From positions 1-45,170 of the forward strand of contig NZ_JAAFZA010000067.1 in NCBI RefSeq assembly GCF_015356865.1: a stretch of DNA of 45,170 nucleotides, in the 5' to 3' direction. Numbering within the stretch: position 1 is the stretch's first letter; every line of letters begins with the position of its first letter. This DNA comes from Catenulispora pinisilvae (GTDB lineage Bacteria; Actinomycetota; Actinomycetes; Streptomycetales; Catenulisporaceae). A program made the position numbers and the translations under genes. This document shows positions 15,825-23,219 of the stretch, one piece after another. Below the pieces are notes generated by a model. That model saw only the letters and a program-made list of their open reading frames with translations. It was not told the origin of the DNA and ran no database searches.

Positions 15825-16104
15825 TTATCCGGTGCGCCAGACCTCGGCGTTCTCCGCGGCGTACTGCGCCAGAGTGCGCGGGGCCCGGCCGGTGAGTCGT
15901 TCCACGACGTCCGTCACTGGGGCGTTGCCGCCGTCCCGCATAACCTGGAACAGACCGATTGGGGTGCAGGATCGTCCACTCCTTGCCCGAGGCCCGGACC
16001 GAACGCTCCCAGTGCGCCATCATCGCCTCGTCCGGCAGCAGCTCGGCGCCGATCACCGACAGCAGCACCACCCGGCGGGTCTCGTGGGCCTCGGCCAGGA
16101 AGTC
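15825..16104 (-). pseudogene. Remnant of an NmrA-like NAD(P)-binding oxidoreductase
   Basis: The minus strand keeps two pieces of an NmrA/NAD(P)H-binding protein in different frames. The first, about 16104-15960, has R-R-V-V-L-L-S-V-I-G-A-E, then M-M-A-H-W-E-R-S-V-R-A-S-G and E-W-T-I-L-H-P-N. The second, about 15960-15825, has L-F-Q-V-M-R-D-G-G, V-T-D-V-V-E-R-L-T-G-R-A-P-R-T-L and ends with TAA at 15825. Intact homologues have roughly a hundred residues between these blocks, so an internal deletion with a frameshift is inferred near 15960. The N-terminal Rossmann half is also gone. The break near 16104 joins it head to head to an AraC remnant. Confidence 0.75.
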
Positions 16105-16657
16105 GCCGCTACTGGCGGAGCTGCCGGATCTGTTGCTGCTGCGCGCCGACGAGACGCCCGGGCTGGCGGCGACCGTCGCGCTGCTCGGCGCGGAACTGGA
16201 GGAGGCCCGCGCGGGCCAGGACGGCGTGGTCCCGGCGCTCGTCGACGCGATGCTGCTGCTGATCCTGCGGGCGTGGATCGAGCGCTGCGCCCGCGGCGCC
16301 GCCGACATCGGCTGGCCCGGCGCGCTGACGGACGACGCGATCAGCGTGGCGTTGGCGGCGCTGCACGACGAGCCCGGCCGCGCCTGGACCGTCGCCGAAC
16401 TCGGCGACCGCGCCGGACTGAGCCGGTCGGCGTTCGCGCAGCGGTTCACGACGATGGTCGGCGAGCCGCCGCTGACGTACCTGACATGGTGGCGCATGAC
16501 GATCGCGGGCCGGCTGCTGCGCGAGTCGGACGCGCCGCTGAGCGCGGTGGCGGAGCGAGTGGGATACGCCTCGGAGTTCGCGTTCGCGAAGGCGTTCAAG
16601 CGGGAGTTCGTGATCGCGTCGGGGCGGTGTCGGCGCGAGGCGGCGCCGGCTGCTTAG
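16105..16657 (+). pseudogene. AraC-family regulator lacking its N-terminal half
   Basis: The plus strand encodes the rear part of a cupin-type AraC regulator: L-L-A-E-L-P-D-L-L-L-L at the break, the interdomain block A-W-I-E-R, then two helix-turn-helix units, W-T-V-A-E-L-G-D-R-A-G-L-S-R-S-A-F and V-A-E-R-V-G-Y-A-S-E-F-A-F-A-K-A-F. The DNA-binding half is intact up to the stop, but the front of the ligand-binding cupin is absent and no ribosome site or family-like start lies at the break. An open frame continues leftward through antisense NmrA sequence, giving a nonsense N-terminus. A short free DNA-binding protein cannot be excluded. Confidence 0.75.
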
Positions 16658-16735
16658 CGGCCGGCCGACCGAGCGCAACCTGCGCGCCGGGCAGGGCGGC
16701 GACAGCGACCTGCGGCAGGGCGAACCGGCGGCGGA

Positions 16736-17113
16736 TCAGCCTCGGAGCGATCCGGGTTCCGTGGTCTTGCCGGACTGCTTGTTCGCCGCCGCGACCAGGG
16801 AGTCCAGCAGGCCGGGGAAGACCGCGTCCAGATCCTCCCGGCGCAGCTCATTGATCTTCGCGGTGCCCCGGTAGTGCTGGGTGATCACGCCGGCTTCGCG
16901 CAGCACACGGAAGTGATGAGTGGCGGTGGACTTGCTACAAGCCAGGCCGATCTCCCCGCAGGCGGTGGACGGGTCGGCGGCCAGCGCCTGGATGATGAGC
17001 AGCCGCATCGGGTCCGCACAGGCGTGCAGCACCGCCTCAAGCCGGATGTCGGCCCGCTCGGGATGGTCGAGCAGTCGATCCGGATTGGCCGCGCCGGTGC
17101 CGTGAGGAGCCAT
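16736..17113 (-). CDS. ArsR-family transcriptional regulator
   Basis: A 125-residue winged-helix repressor. Features are A-D-P-M-R-L-L-I-I-Q-A-L-A near residue 35, the recognition helix C-S-K-S-T-A-T-H-H-F-R-V-L-R-E-A-G-V near 60-76 and the wing Y-R-G-T-A-K-I-N-E-L. Cys residues lie near 33, 52 and 59, but not as the CxC metal site of classical ArsR; the family version with this helix often accompanies oxidoreductases. It is divergent from an Old Yellow Enzyme gene 171 bp away, and the gap carries a regular array of dyads and half sites beginning 12 bp from its own start codon. Autorepression plus control of the reductase is the simplest reading. Confidence 0.92.
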   Translation of the reverse strand: MAPHGTGAANPDRLLDHPERADIRLEAVLHACADPMRLLIIQALAADPSTACGEIGLACSKSTATHHFRVLREAGVITQHYRGTAKINELRREDLDAVFPGLLDSLVAAANKQSGKTTEPGSLRG

Positions 17114-17124
17114 GCCCGCAGCTT

Positions 17125-17229
17125 ACTACGACGATCCTCGTAGTTCGACATGTCTCGTAGTTCGATAGGTCTCGTAGTTCGATGGATCTCGTAGTACGGT
17201 AACCCTCATACTACGATGAATCTCGTACT
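17125..17229. promoter_or_regulatory. Operator array: two 20-bp dyads around 17-bp repeats
   Basis: Two dyads of form ACTACGA-N6-TCGTA(G/C)T lie at 17125-17144 and 17210-17229. The half site TCGTAGT recurs at 17138, 17155, 17172 and 17189, a constant 17-bp step. The array fills most of the divergent gap between arsR and the Old Yellow Enzyme gene. It almost certainly binds the adjacent ArsR protein, although that is inferred. Confidence 0.85.
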
Positions 17230-17284
17230 TTGCTGTGTCCGGGCCGCTCCGGGCCCGAGGCCGTCGCCCTGAGGAGGCATCCAG

Positions 17285-18388
17285 GTGAGCACGTTGTTCG
17301 AGCCCTACCAGTTGCGATCGCTGACCATCCCCAATCGCATGTGGATGGCGCCGATGGACCAGTACAGCGCCGCACCGGAGGGGCCGACCACGGGCCTCCC
17401 CGCCGACTGGCACCTGGCGCACCAGGGCGCGCGGGCCGCCGGCGGCGCCGGCCTGATCCTGACCGAGGGCACGGGAGTGAGCCCGGCCGGCCGGACCACT
17501 CCTTTCGATCTGGGGATCTGGACCGATGAGCAGATTCCCGGGTTCCAGCGGATCACCGGTTTGCTGACCTCGCTGGGCACCGTGCCCGGCATCCAGCTGT
17601 CGCATTCCGGCCGCAAGGGGTCGACCGACCGCCAGTGGCTCGGCGGCGAGCCGCTGGGTCCGGAACGAGGTGGTTGGCAGGTGGTCGGTCCGAGCGCGAT
17701 CGCGGCCGGCGAAGGTCACCCGGTACCCGCCGCGCTGACCCACACCGACATCGACCAGATCGTCGGCCAGTTCGCCGCAGCCGCACGGCGCGTGGCCGCG
17801 GCGGGGTACAAAGTGGTGGAGCTCCTCGCCGGGCACGGTTACCTGATCCACCAGTTCCTGTCCCCGCACAGCAACCACCGCACGGATGACTACGGCGGCT
17901 CGTTCGAGAACCGGACCCGGTTCGCCCTGCGCGTGGTCGACGCCGTGCGCGCCGTCTGGCCCGACGGCCTCCCGCTCTTCGTCCGCGTCTCCGCGACGGA
18001 CTGGCTGACCGAGAACCCCGAGGACGTCCGCGAAGGCTGGACAGTGGACGACACCGTACGTCTGGCGAGAGTGTTGAAGGAGCACGGCGTGGACCTGCTG
18101 AACGTGTCCAGCGGCGGCCTGGTCCCGGACGCGAAGATCGCGGTAGGCCCCGGCTACCAGGTTCCCTTCGCCGCGCGTCTGAGAGCGGAGGCCGGCATAC
18201 CGGTTGCCGCCGTCGGCATGATCACCGAACCGGAACAGGCCGCCAAGATCCTTGCCGACTCCGAGGCCGACGCGATCCTGATGGGCCGCGAACTCCTGCG
18301 TCGCCCGTCCTGGCCCCTGGACGCCGCCAAGGCGCTGGGCGGCGAAGTGCGAGTACCGCCGCAGTACCGCCGCGCCTACCCGCGTTGA
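17285..18388 (+). CDS. Old Yellow Enzyme-family NADH:flavin oxidoreductase
   Basis: A 367-residue FMN-dependent ene-reductase-like TIM barrel, similar in length to YqjM-type enzymes. Conserved pieces are N-R-M-W-M-A-P-M near residue 20, I-Q-L-S-H-S-G-R-K-G near 105, G-H-G-Y-L-I-H-Q-F-L-S-P near 184, then D-D-Y-G-G-S-F-E-N-R-T-R-F and the C-terminal D-A-I-L-M-G-R-E-L-L-R-R-P. Two usual active-site residues differ: the P-M-C-x-Y motif is P-M-D-Q-Y (Asp25) and the H-A-A-H pair is L-A-G-H (Leu181, His184). These positions normally tune the flavin and bind the carbonyl, so the substrate may be atypical. GTG start follows GAGGAGG. Expression is probably controlled by the divergent ArsR. Confidence 0.9.
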   Translation: MSTLFEPYQLRSLTIPNRMWMAPMDQYSAAPEGPTTGLPADWHLAHQGARAAGGAGLILTEGTGVSPAGRTTPFDLGIWTDEQIPGFQRITGLLTSLGTVPGIQLSHSGRKGSTDRQWLGGEPLGPERGGWQVVGPSAIAAGEGHPVPAALTHTDIDQIVGQFAAAARRVAAAGYKVVELLAGHGYLIHQFLSPHSNHRTDDYGGSFENRTRFALRVVDAVRAVWPDGLPLFVRVSATDWLTENPEDVREGWTVDDTVRLARVLKEHGVDLLNVSSGGLVPDAKIAVGPGYQVPFAARLRAEAGIPVAAVGMITEPEQAAKILADSEADAILMGRELLRRPSWPLDAAKALGGEVRVPPQYRRAYPR

Positions 18389-18430
18389 GGGCTGCCCCCC
18401 GCACACCGCCCGGCGGCGAAAAACAAGCGC

Positions 18431-18575
18431 CGCCCCGGCTCAGGAATGCGGGGCGGCGCTGTGTTGGCCGCCGCCCCGGCTCAGGAATGCGGGACGGCAC
18501 CAGTTGGTGTCGCCCCGGCTCAGGAATTCGGGGCGGCACCGTTGGCGTCGCCCCGGCTCAGGAATGCGGGACGGC
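18431..18575. repeat. Four tandem stem-loop repeats between convergent genes
   Basis: A 27-bp unit occurs at 18431, 18472, 18511 and 18549, separated by 14, 12 and 11 bp. Each unit is a hairpin: CGCCCCG, an 11-nt loop with GGCTCAGGAAT, then CGGG(G/A)CG. In units two and four the change gives a G-U pair in minus-strand RNA but a C-A mismatch in plus-strand RNA. It probably ends the ROK transcript and perhaps the reductase transcript. Spacers are too short and too alike for CRISPR. Confidence 0.85.
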
Positions 18576-18628
18576 ACCGTCTAGGGCGGCGGGCTCATGG
18601 CCAACCGCGGTCGGTGGGGGGTTCCTGA

Positions 18629-19846
18629 CTAGGCGGCGTTATCACCGACCTCGTCAGCCCCCGCGGGCATGGTGATCACCACGCCCAGCTCTTGCCGGAT
18701 GGCATGCGCGGCGGCGCCGAACACCAGGCTGTGCGTCCCCAATGTCGTGGCGCGCAGCACCAGCTGCTCGAACCCCGACATCACGCGCACCGCGAGCAGT
18801 TCGTTGACCTCCCGCATCAGCGGCGGGCCGAGCGGGTCGCCGGCCATCGGGCCGCCGAGGATGAACTCGGCGACGTCCAGCGTGCCGGCCAGGGTGGACA
18901 GCAGCCGCGCCACCTCGCGGGCGGCGCGCGTCACGCGCTCGCCGAGGGCGCGGGCCTGCTGGCCGTCGCCGCCGGCCAGGTAGCTGGCCACCGTCTGTTC
19001 GGAGGCGTCGCCGAGGATGACGGGCTGCACCGCGACCGTCTCCAGACAGCCGACCAGGCCGCAGTGGCAGCGCAGCGAGGTGCCGATGTCGATGTGGCCG
19101 ATCTCGCCGCTGCGGAAGTTGCCGCCGTGGTAGAGCCGGCCGTCCAGGACGATGCCGGCGCCGATGCCGGTGCCGATCCACAGCACCGCCACCGTCTTGT
19201 CCCGGTCGGTGCAGATCGCGACCTCGGACAGCGCGACGGCGTTGGCGTCGTTGACCACGTGGACCGGCAGGCCGTCGCAGAGTGCTGACAGCTCGTGGCC
19301 CAGCGAGACCATGTGCCAGCCGTAGTTCACGGCCTCGCGGATGACGCCGTCGTCGCCGACGATGCCCGGGACGGCCACGCCGACGCCGGTGATGCGGCCC
19401 GGGGTCGGCGCCCCCATCCGGTGCACCAGGTCCGACACGGCGGTCAGCGCCGGTGCGGCCAGGGGCCGGGAGACGGTCTCGGTCGCCTCCATGTGCCCGT
19501 TGAGCGTGAAGCGGCTGGCGGTGATGCGCTCGTTGGCCACCTGGACGCCGATGAAGCGGTGGTGCGCGTCGTCCAGGTCGAGCAGCACTCGCGGCTTGCC
19601 CACCGGCTGCGCCTCGCGGCCGGTCTCGCGGACCAGCCGGCGCTCGATGAGGTCGCCGACGATCTCGGACACGGTGGCGGTCGGCAGCCCGGTCTCCCGG
19701 ATCACGTCGGTGCGTGAGAACCGGCCCTCACCCGCGGCGACGCACTGGAGGACCAGCACATCGTTACGCGCCCGAAGGGAACTCTTGGTCCCCTTCTGGG
19801 TGAACCGGAGCTGGGTCACGATCGCCGCCGTCCTTGCATCGTTCAT
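18629..19846 (-). CDS. ROK-family transcriptional regulator
   Basis: A 405-residue repressor. The N-terminal winged helix covers about residues 20-85 (R-A-R-N-D-V-L, then R-E-T-G-L-P-T-A-T-V-S-E-I). The rest is a ROK kinase-like sugar-sensing domain: V-V-N-D-A-N-A-V-A-L near 205, G-T-G-I-G-A-G-I-V near 230, G-E-I-G-H-I and the zinc motif C-H-C-G-L-V-G-C-L-E near 265. ROK regulators bind sugars and usually control sugar uptake or polymer use. ATG 19846 is preferred to a TTG 16 codons upstream since homologous sequence begins after it. TACAGT at 19870-19865 would give a leader of about a dozen bases holding a 13-bp palindrome. No sugar operon is adjacent, so the target is unknown. Confidence 0.88.
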   Translation of the reverse strand: MNDARTAAIVTQLRFTQKGTKSSLRARNDVLVLQCVAAGEGRFSRTDVIRETGLPTATVSEIVGDLIERRLVRETGREAQPVGKPRVLLDLDDAHHRFIGVQVANERITASRFTLNGHMEATETVSRPLAAPALTAVSDLVHRMGAPTPGRITGVGVAVPGIVGDDGVIREAVNYGWHMVSLGHELSALCDGLPVHVVNDANAVALSEVAICTDRDKTVAVLWIGTGIGAGIVLDGRLYHGGNFRSGEIGHIDIGTSLRCHCGLVGCLETVAVQPVILGDASEQTVASYLAGGDGQQARALGERVTRAAREVARLLSTLAGTLDVAEFILGGPMAGDPLGPPLMREVNELLAVRVMSGFEQLVLRATTLGTHSLVFGAAAHAIRQELGVVITMPAGADEVGDNAA

Positions 19847-19859
19847 CGATGTAACATCG
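19847..19859. promoter_or_regulatory. 13-bp palindrome abutting the ROK start codon
   Basis: CGATGT-A-ACATCG touches the ATG of the ROK gene and lies just after the TACAGT -10 box. A regulator bound here would block transcription start or translation, so autoregulation is likely. Confidence 0.45.
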
Positions 19860-20022
19860 CGGGAACTGTAGGGCGGACCAGCTGTAGCGGTCAAGGGGAC
19901 GCGCTGAGCGACCCCCTCTGAGCTGGCCGGACAGTCGGCGATTCAGAATCCTGGAAGCGGCGGGCCGGGAAAAGCCGCGCCGAACCCCGAGAACTATCGG
20001 AGACCGAACAAGCAGATGGCGC

Positions 20023-20062
20023 GGCGATGGCCCCCTCGGAGGGGTCCGAGGGGGCCATCGCC
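20023..20062. terminator. Long perfect hairpin
   Basis: An 18-bp perfect stem with a GGGG loop; arms begin GGCGATGGCC and end GGCCATCGCC. It lies downstream of the minus-strand membrane protein gene. No T-run follows, as is common in actinobacteria. Confidence 0.8.
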
Positions 20063-20063
20063 G

Positions 20064-20110
20064 CGTGCATTGGCGTGCATTGCCGTGCGTTGCCGTGCAT
20101 TGCCGTGCAC
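20064..20110. repeat. 10-bp tandem repeat, 4.7 copies
   Basis: Units of CGTGCATTGC with two variant copies run from the hairpin to the stop codon of the membrane protein gene. Probably a slippage product in untranslated DNA. Confidence 0.9.
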
Positions 20111-20628
20111 TACCGGGCCAGCGCCGGCTTCGGCGCCGTCACGGTGTTCGCCTTGCGCAGGGCCAGCGTCCCGGTCCGGCCCAGCAGCATCGCGATCGCC
20201 ATCAGCACCAGCGCGTCGGTGAGCGCGTCGGCGGTCACAGAGTGCTGATACATCCAGCGGCCCAGCGAGTCGGCGAACCAGTGCTGCGCGCCGTAGGAGA
20301 AGGCCAGGCGCGCGCCGACCACGGTGGTCCACAGGGCGGCGTATCCGGCACCGCCCTGGGTGAAGACCTTGCCGGTGCCCGGCTCGCGCCGGGTGGGCAG
20401 CAGCCCCGCGGCGGCGAGCCCGAGCAGCAGGCCGACCGCGGCCAGGGCCATCTCCAGGACCAGTCCGGACCCGGAGGTCGCGGGGTGCTTCAGGTACATC
20501 GGGACGATCACCGCGGCCACGATCGCCGGCCGCAGCAGCCGGCCCTTGTTGACTTCCCGGCGGCCCAGGTCGGTGCCCAGCACCGAAGCCAGGACGACGA
20601 GGTTGACGATCCAGACGCTGGCGCTCAT
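20110..20628 (-). CDS. Small integral membrane protein, function unknown
   Basis: A 172-residue protein with about five hydrophobic segments: near residues 3-20, 32-48, 55-80, 95-115 and 135-152. Between them are short basic loops (G-R-R-E-V-N-K-G-R-L-L-R-P; P-T-R-R-E-P). A Tyr/His/Trp-rich loop before the last helix (S-Y-G-A-Q-H-W-F and W-M-Y-Q-H-S) is the only distinctive part. There is no signal peptide, catalytic motif or family I can name with confidence. The ATG follows AGGAG at a normal distance. It is transcribed in the same direction as the next gene upstream, 82 bp away, but nothing connects the two functionally. It could be part of a membrane stress or redox system; I do not assign a role. 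Confidence 0.75.
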   Translation of the reverse strand: MSASVWIVNLVVLASVLGTDLGRREVNKGRLLRPAIVAAVIVPMYLKHPATSGSGLVLEMALAAVGLLLGLAAAGLLPTRREPGTGKVFTQGGAGYAALWTTVVGARLAFSYGAQHWFADSLGRWMYQHSVTADALTDALVLMAIAMLLGRTGTLALRKANTVTAPKPALAR

Positions 20629-20710
20629 GGCGAGGTCTCCTGACCTGATCGCGGTTCCGCCGGGGTTTTCCCGACACCTCGAGAATCGCCGATCAGGCCA
20701 GGTCAGAGCT

Positions 20711-21448
20711 TCAACCCAAGGGTGGAAGCGGGGCGGAAACCGGGTGGAGCGCGGGTGCGGCGGCACCGGCGGGAACGTCAGTACGGGCACTGACACCGGC
20801 ACCGACGGCGACCACCCCGGAGGCCGCGTCCGCGCGGAACGACAGGCTTCGGGCCCAGGCCGTGACCACCTTGTCCAGCACGTCCACCGACGCGGCGCTG
20901 GAGGCGTGGCCGCGGATCACGAACCGCACCCCGGCGCAGCGGGCCACCCCGCACAGCGTCAGCCGCGGCAGGAACAGGAAGGAGGAGTCCTCCGGGTCGC
21001 GGTGCACGGTGGTCTGGAACAACCGCGCAGCGGGCCCGTCCGGGAGCTCGACTTCCTTTATCCGCTCGGACACGACCTCGTGCTTGGCCGGGTCCAGCAC
21101 CTCGTCGGCCAGCGCCTCGGTCGGGGTCAGCGGCTCCTCGGTGTTGTCGTAGACCGAGAACCCGACCCACACGTGCTCCGAGGTCCGGCCCGGCTCGGGG
21201 TAGAGGACGGCGGCGTAGGCGCACTCCAGGTCCTCGGCCGCGAACAGCATGTCGCGTATGTCGTCGCGGATGTCCGCGAGCACGGCGGCCCGCGGCCGGG
21301 GACCGAGGTCCAGGAGCTTCATGGCGCCGGCTACCGCGGCGTCGTAGTGGACCGGTGGGAAGTCCAGGGCGGTCAGGTCGACCGCCCGTCCGGGATAGGC
21401 CGTCTGCCAACTGGTGTACGTGTAACGGACGTCTGCGGTGTTCCGCAT
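20711..21448 (-). CDS. Conserved hypothetical soluble protein
   Basis: A 245-residue protein that I cannot place in a family. It has no membrane segment or signal peptide. The central region is acidic (L-A-D-I-R-D-D-I-R-D-M-L-F near residue 60; P-T-E-A-L-A-D-E-V-L near 110), a Cys pair sits in L-C-G-V-A-R-C near 170, and the last 50 residues are Ala/Val/Pro-rich and probably disordered. Codon use matches its neighbours, so it is a real gene. The fold could be a mixed alpha/beta domain of the type found in ESX- or phage-associated actinobacterial proteins, but that is a guess. GAGGAGA precedes the ATG by about 11 nt. Its neighbours offer no pathway. Confidence 0.65.
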   Translation of the reverse strand: MRNTADVRYTYTSWQTAYPGRAVDLTALDFPPVHYDAAVAGAMKLLDLGPRPRAAVLADIRDDIRDMLFAAEDLECAYAAVLYPEPGRTSEHVWVGFSVYDNTEEPLTPTEALADEVLDPAKHEVVSERIKEVELPDGPAARLFQTTVHRDPEDSSFLFLPRLTLCGVARCAGVRFVIRGHASSAASVDVLDKVVTAWARSLSFRADAASGVVAVGAGVSARTDVPAGAAAPALHPVSAPLPPLG

Positions 21449-21618
21449 CCCGATGCACTCTCCTCGCGCTGTCGCGCATTTCTAGCGGCTTTCGGGATCA
21501 CCTTACCCAGGGGATGACATAGCGGGATCTTCGCAAACGAACCTCAAATGCCTCCGGGGCGAATGCACACGTCGCCCCCGCGGCGTGGTCACCGACCGTA
21601 TTTGAGTGTGTACAGCGG

Positions 21619-23097
21619 TCACCGGTACTCGCCCAGCCTCGGCCGCACCCCGGTCATCGCCAGCCCCACCGCCACCAGGCACGCCACGATCGGCAGCCAC
21701 TCCCACAGCCCCAGTTCGTCCGCCCCGGCGTTCACGTTCGAGGTGAAGGCGGCGGCGTTGATGTCGATGGTCTTCTGCACCGCCGCCGCATATGCGACGA
21801 ACGCGCCGTCGGAGTCGGAGGCGGCGGGACTGGTGTCGAAGAGGATGGCGCCGGACAGGTCGGTCGCGAGCTTCTGCCGGAACACGCGGTCGTCGAGTTC
21901 GTAGGTCTGGTACGTGCGCAGCATCTGCTCCGCGGCGGCGCGCTCCCCGGAGAAGGTGATGTTCTTCATCTCGGTCCCGAGGTAGCCGCCGAAGTTCACC
22001 GGGTGCGACGGCTCGTTGAAGTACGCGTCCAGATCGGTGCGCACCGCGGCGTCGTAGGTGTCGAGCGTGACGTTCGGGCCCGGGTCCAGCAGTGCGCGGC
22101 TCTTGGCGAGGTACGAGGCCTGATACTGCGCGGCGCGCGAAGGGTCGACGACGATGCGGCTCTCGTCGGCGTTGGCGTCGGTGCCCTCGGCCTTCGCGGC
22201 GGACAGGGCGGCGACGGAGTCGTAGGCGTCCTTCTTCGCGGCGCGCAGGTGCTCCGAGGCCGAGCTCATCGACACCGCGCCCCACCCCATGACGACCGCC
22301 GTGAGCACCGTCGCCCCGACCAACGCCGGGTTCAGCGTGCGGCGGGTGCGGCGGGTCAGCCACAGTTCGAACCCGACGAACGCGCCGAGGGCCAGCACCC
22401 CGGTGACCACGATCCACCAGACCGCTTGCTGCGCCAGGCCGCGCCGGTTCTGGTAGGAGGACTCCAGCGCGGCGCCGTTGGTGTCGGCGACGGCGTGCGC
22501 GGCCGGCAGGACGGAGCCGCGCATCAGGTCGGTGGCCTTGGCGTACTGCGCCGACTCGGACTGCGGGAGCTCCCCGGCGGCGCGGTCCGCGGCGGTGGTG
22601 TCGACGTAGATGACTTGCCCGGCAGCCGCCTCGTAGCTGCCCAGTGCGTCCAGGGCCTGACCCACCTGCTGCGCACCGGCGCCCGCGGGGCCCGCGTGCA
22701 GGGCCGCCATCTGCAGATCGTGGTCGGCCTCGCTGCGATCGGCTTCGAAGAGCTTGGTGAACGCGGCGCGGTCCACACCCGGGCCGAGGTTCTTGTCCCC
22801 GACCATGAGGATGTTGGCGAGGTTCGCGTCCATGTCGTTGAGCGCGTAGATGAGGTCGTTGCCCGCGGAGACCTGCGGCTCTTCGGTGGCGCCGATGGTG
22901 GTGAAGCCGGAACGGACGTCGGCGGCCGACAGCGCGGCCACGATGGCGAACAGGACTGAGACGGCGATCGCGGTCGCGGTGAAGGCTTTCAGGAGCCAGG
23001 GAGTGGTGCGGCGCTTCCAAAAGGGGCGGCGCGGCTCGGGGGCGGACAACTGCCGAGACGCGTCCGGGGAGGTCGGCGGGGGCGCAACTACGGTCAT
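21619..23097 (-). CDS. Membrane protein with two MCP-like extracytoplasmic regions
   Basis: A 492-residue protein (from ATG 23097) with four hydrophobic helices near residues 36-58, 224-246, 258-278 and 463-483. Helices 1 and 2 enclose about 165 residues of Ala/Asp/Gln-rich helix, and helices 3 and 4 enclose about 185 more, a pattern like two tandem four-helix-bundle sensory domains. There is no kinase, HAMP or methylation region, so no output domain. Related actinobacterial proteins are often found beside serine/threonine kinases or solute-binding genes, but none is here. A TTG at 23109 with GGGGAGG nearby is an alternative start four residues earlier. A role in envelope signalling is possible but unproven. 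Confidence 0.7.
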   Translation of the reverse strand: MTVVAPPPTSPDASRQLSAPEPRRPFWKRRTTPWLLKAFTATAIAVSVLFAIVAALSAADVRSGFTTIGATEEPQVSAGNDLIYALNDMDANLANILMVGDKNLGPGVDRAAFTKLFEADRSEADHDLQMAALHAGPAGAGAQQVGQALDALGSYEAAAGQVIYVDTTAADRAAGELPQSESAQYAKATDLMRGSVLPAAHAVADTNGAALESSYQNRRGLAQQAVWWIVVTGVLALGAFVGFELWLTRRTRRTLNPALVGATVLTAVVMGWGAVSMSSASEHLRAAKKDAYDSVAALSAAKAEGTDANADESRIVVDPSRAAQYQASYLAKSRALLDPGPNVTLDTYDAAVRTDLDAYFNEPSHPVNFGGYLGTEMKNITFSGERAAAEQMLRTYQTYELDDRVFRQKLATDLSGAILFDTSPAASDSDGAFVAYAAAVQKTIDINAAAFTSNVNAGADELGLWEWLPIVACLVAVGLAMTGVRPRLGEYR

Positions 23098-23219
23098 GCC
23101 CCTCAGCAAACGGCCTCCCCGGCGGTCCGATGGTCGTGCTCACGCGATACGCGCGCCGTGCGGCACAACGCAAACGCGGCGCGCATAAGTCGCCTGATCA
23201 GGTGCGGTGACGCCGACGT

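Noticed and set aside
15175-16599. One 474-residue minus-strand protein joining GNAT to upstream sequence
   Set aside because: The front part is antisense AraC sequence and NmrA remnant. The GNAT family N-terminus begins at ATG 15768, right after its own promoter.
18431-18575. CRISPR array
   Set aside because: Repeats are 27 bp but spacers are only 11-14 bp, similar to one another, and there are no cas genes. The units are hairpins between convergent genes.
20023-20062. Attachment site or inverted repeat of a mobile element
   Set aside because: The 18-bp stem with a 4-nt loop directly downstream of a gene is better explained as a terminator; no transposase or integrase is near.
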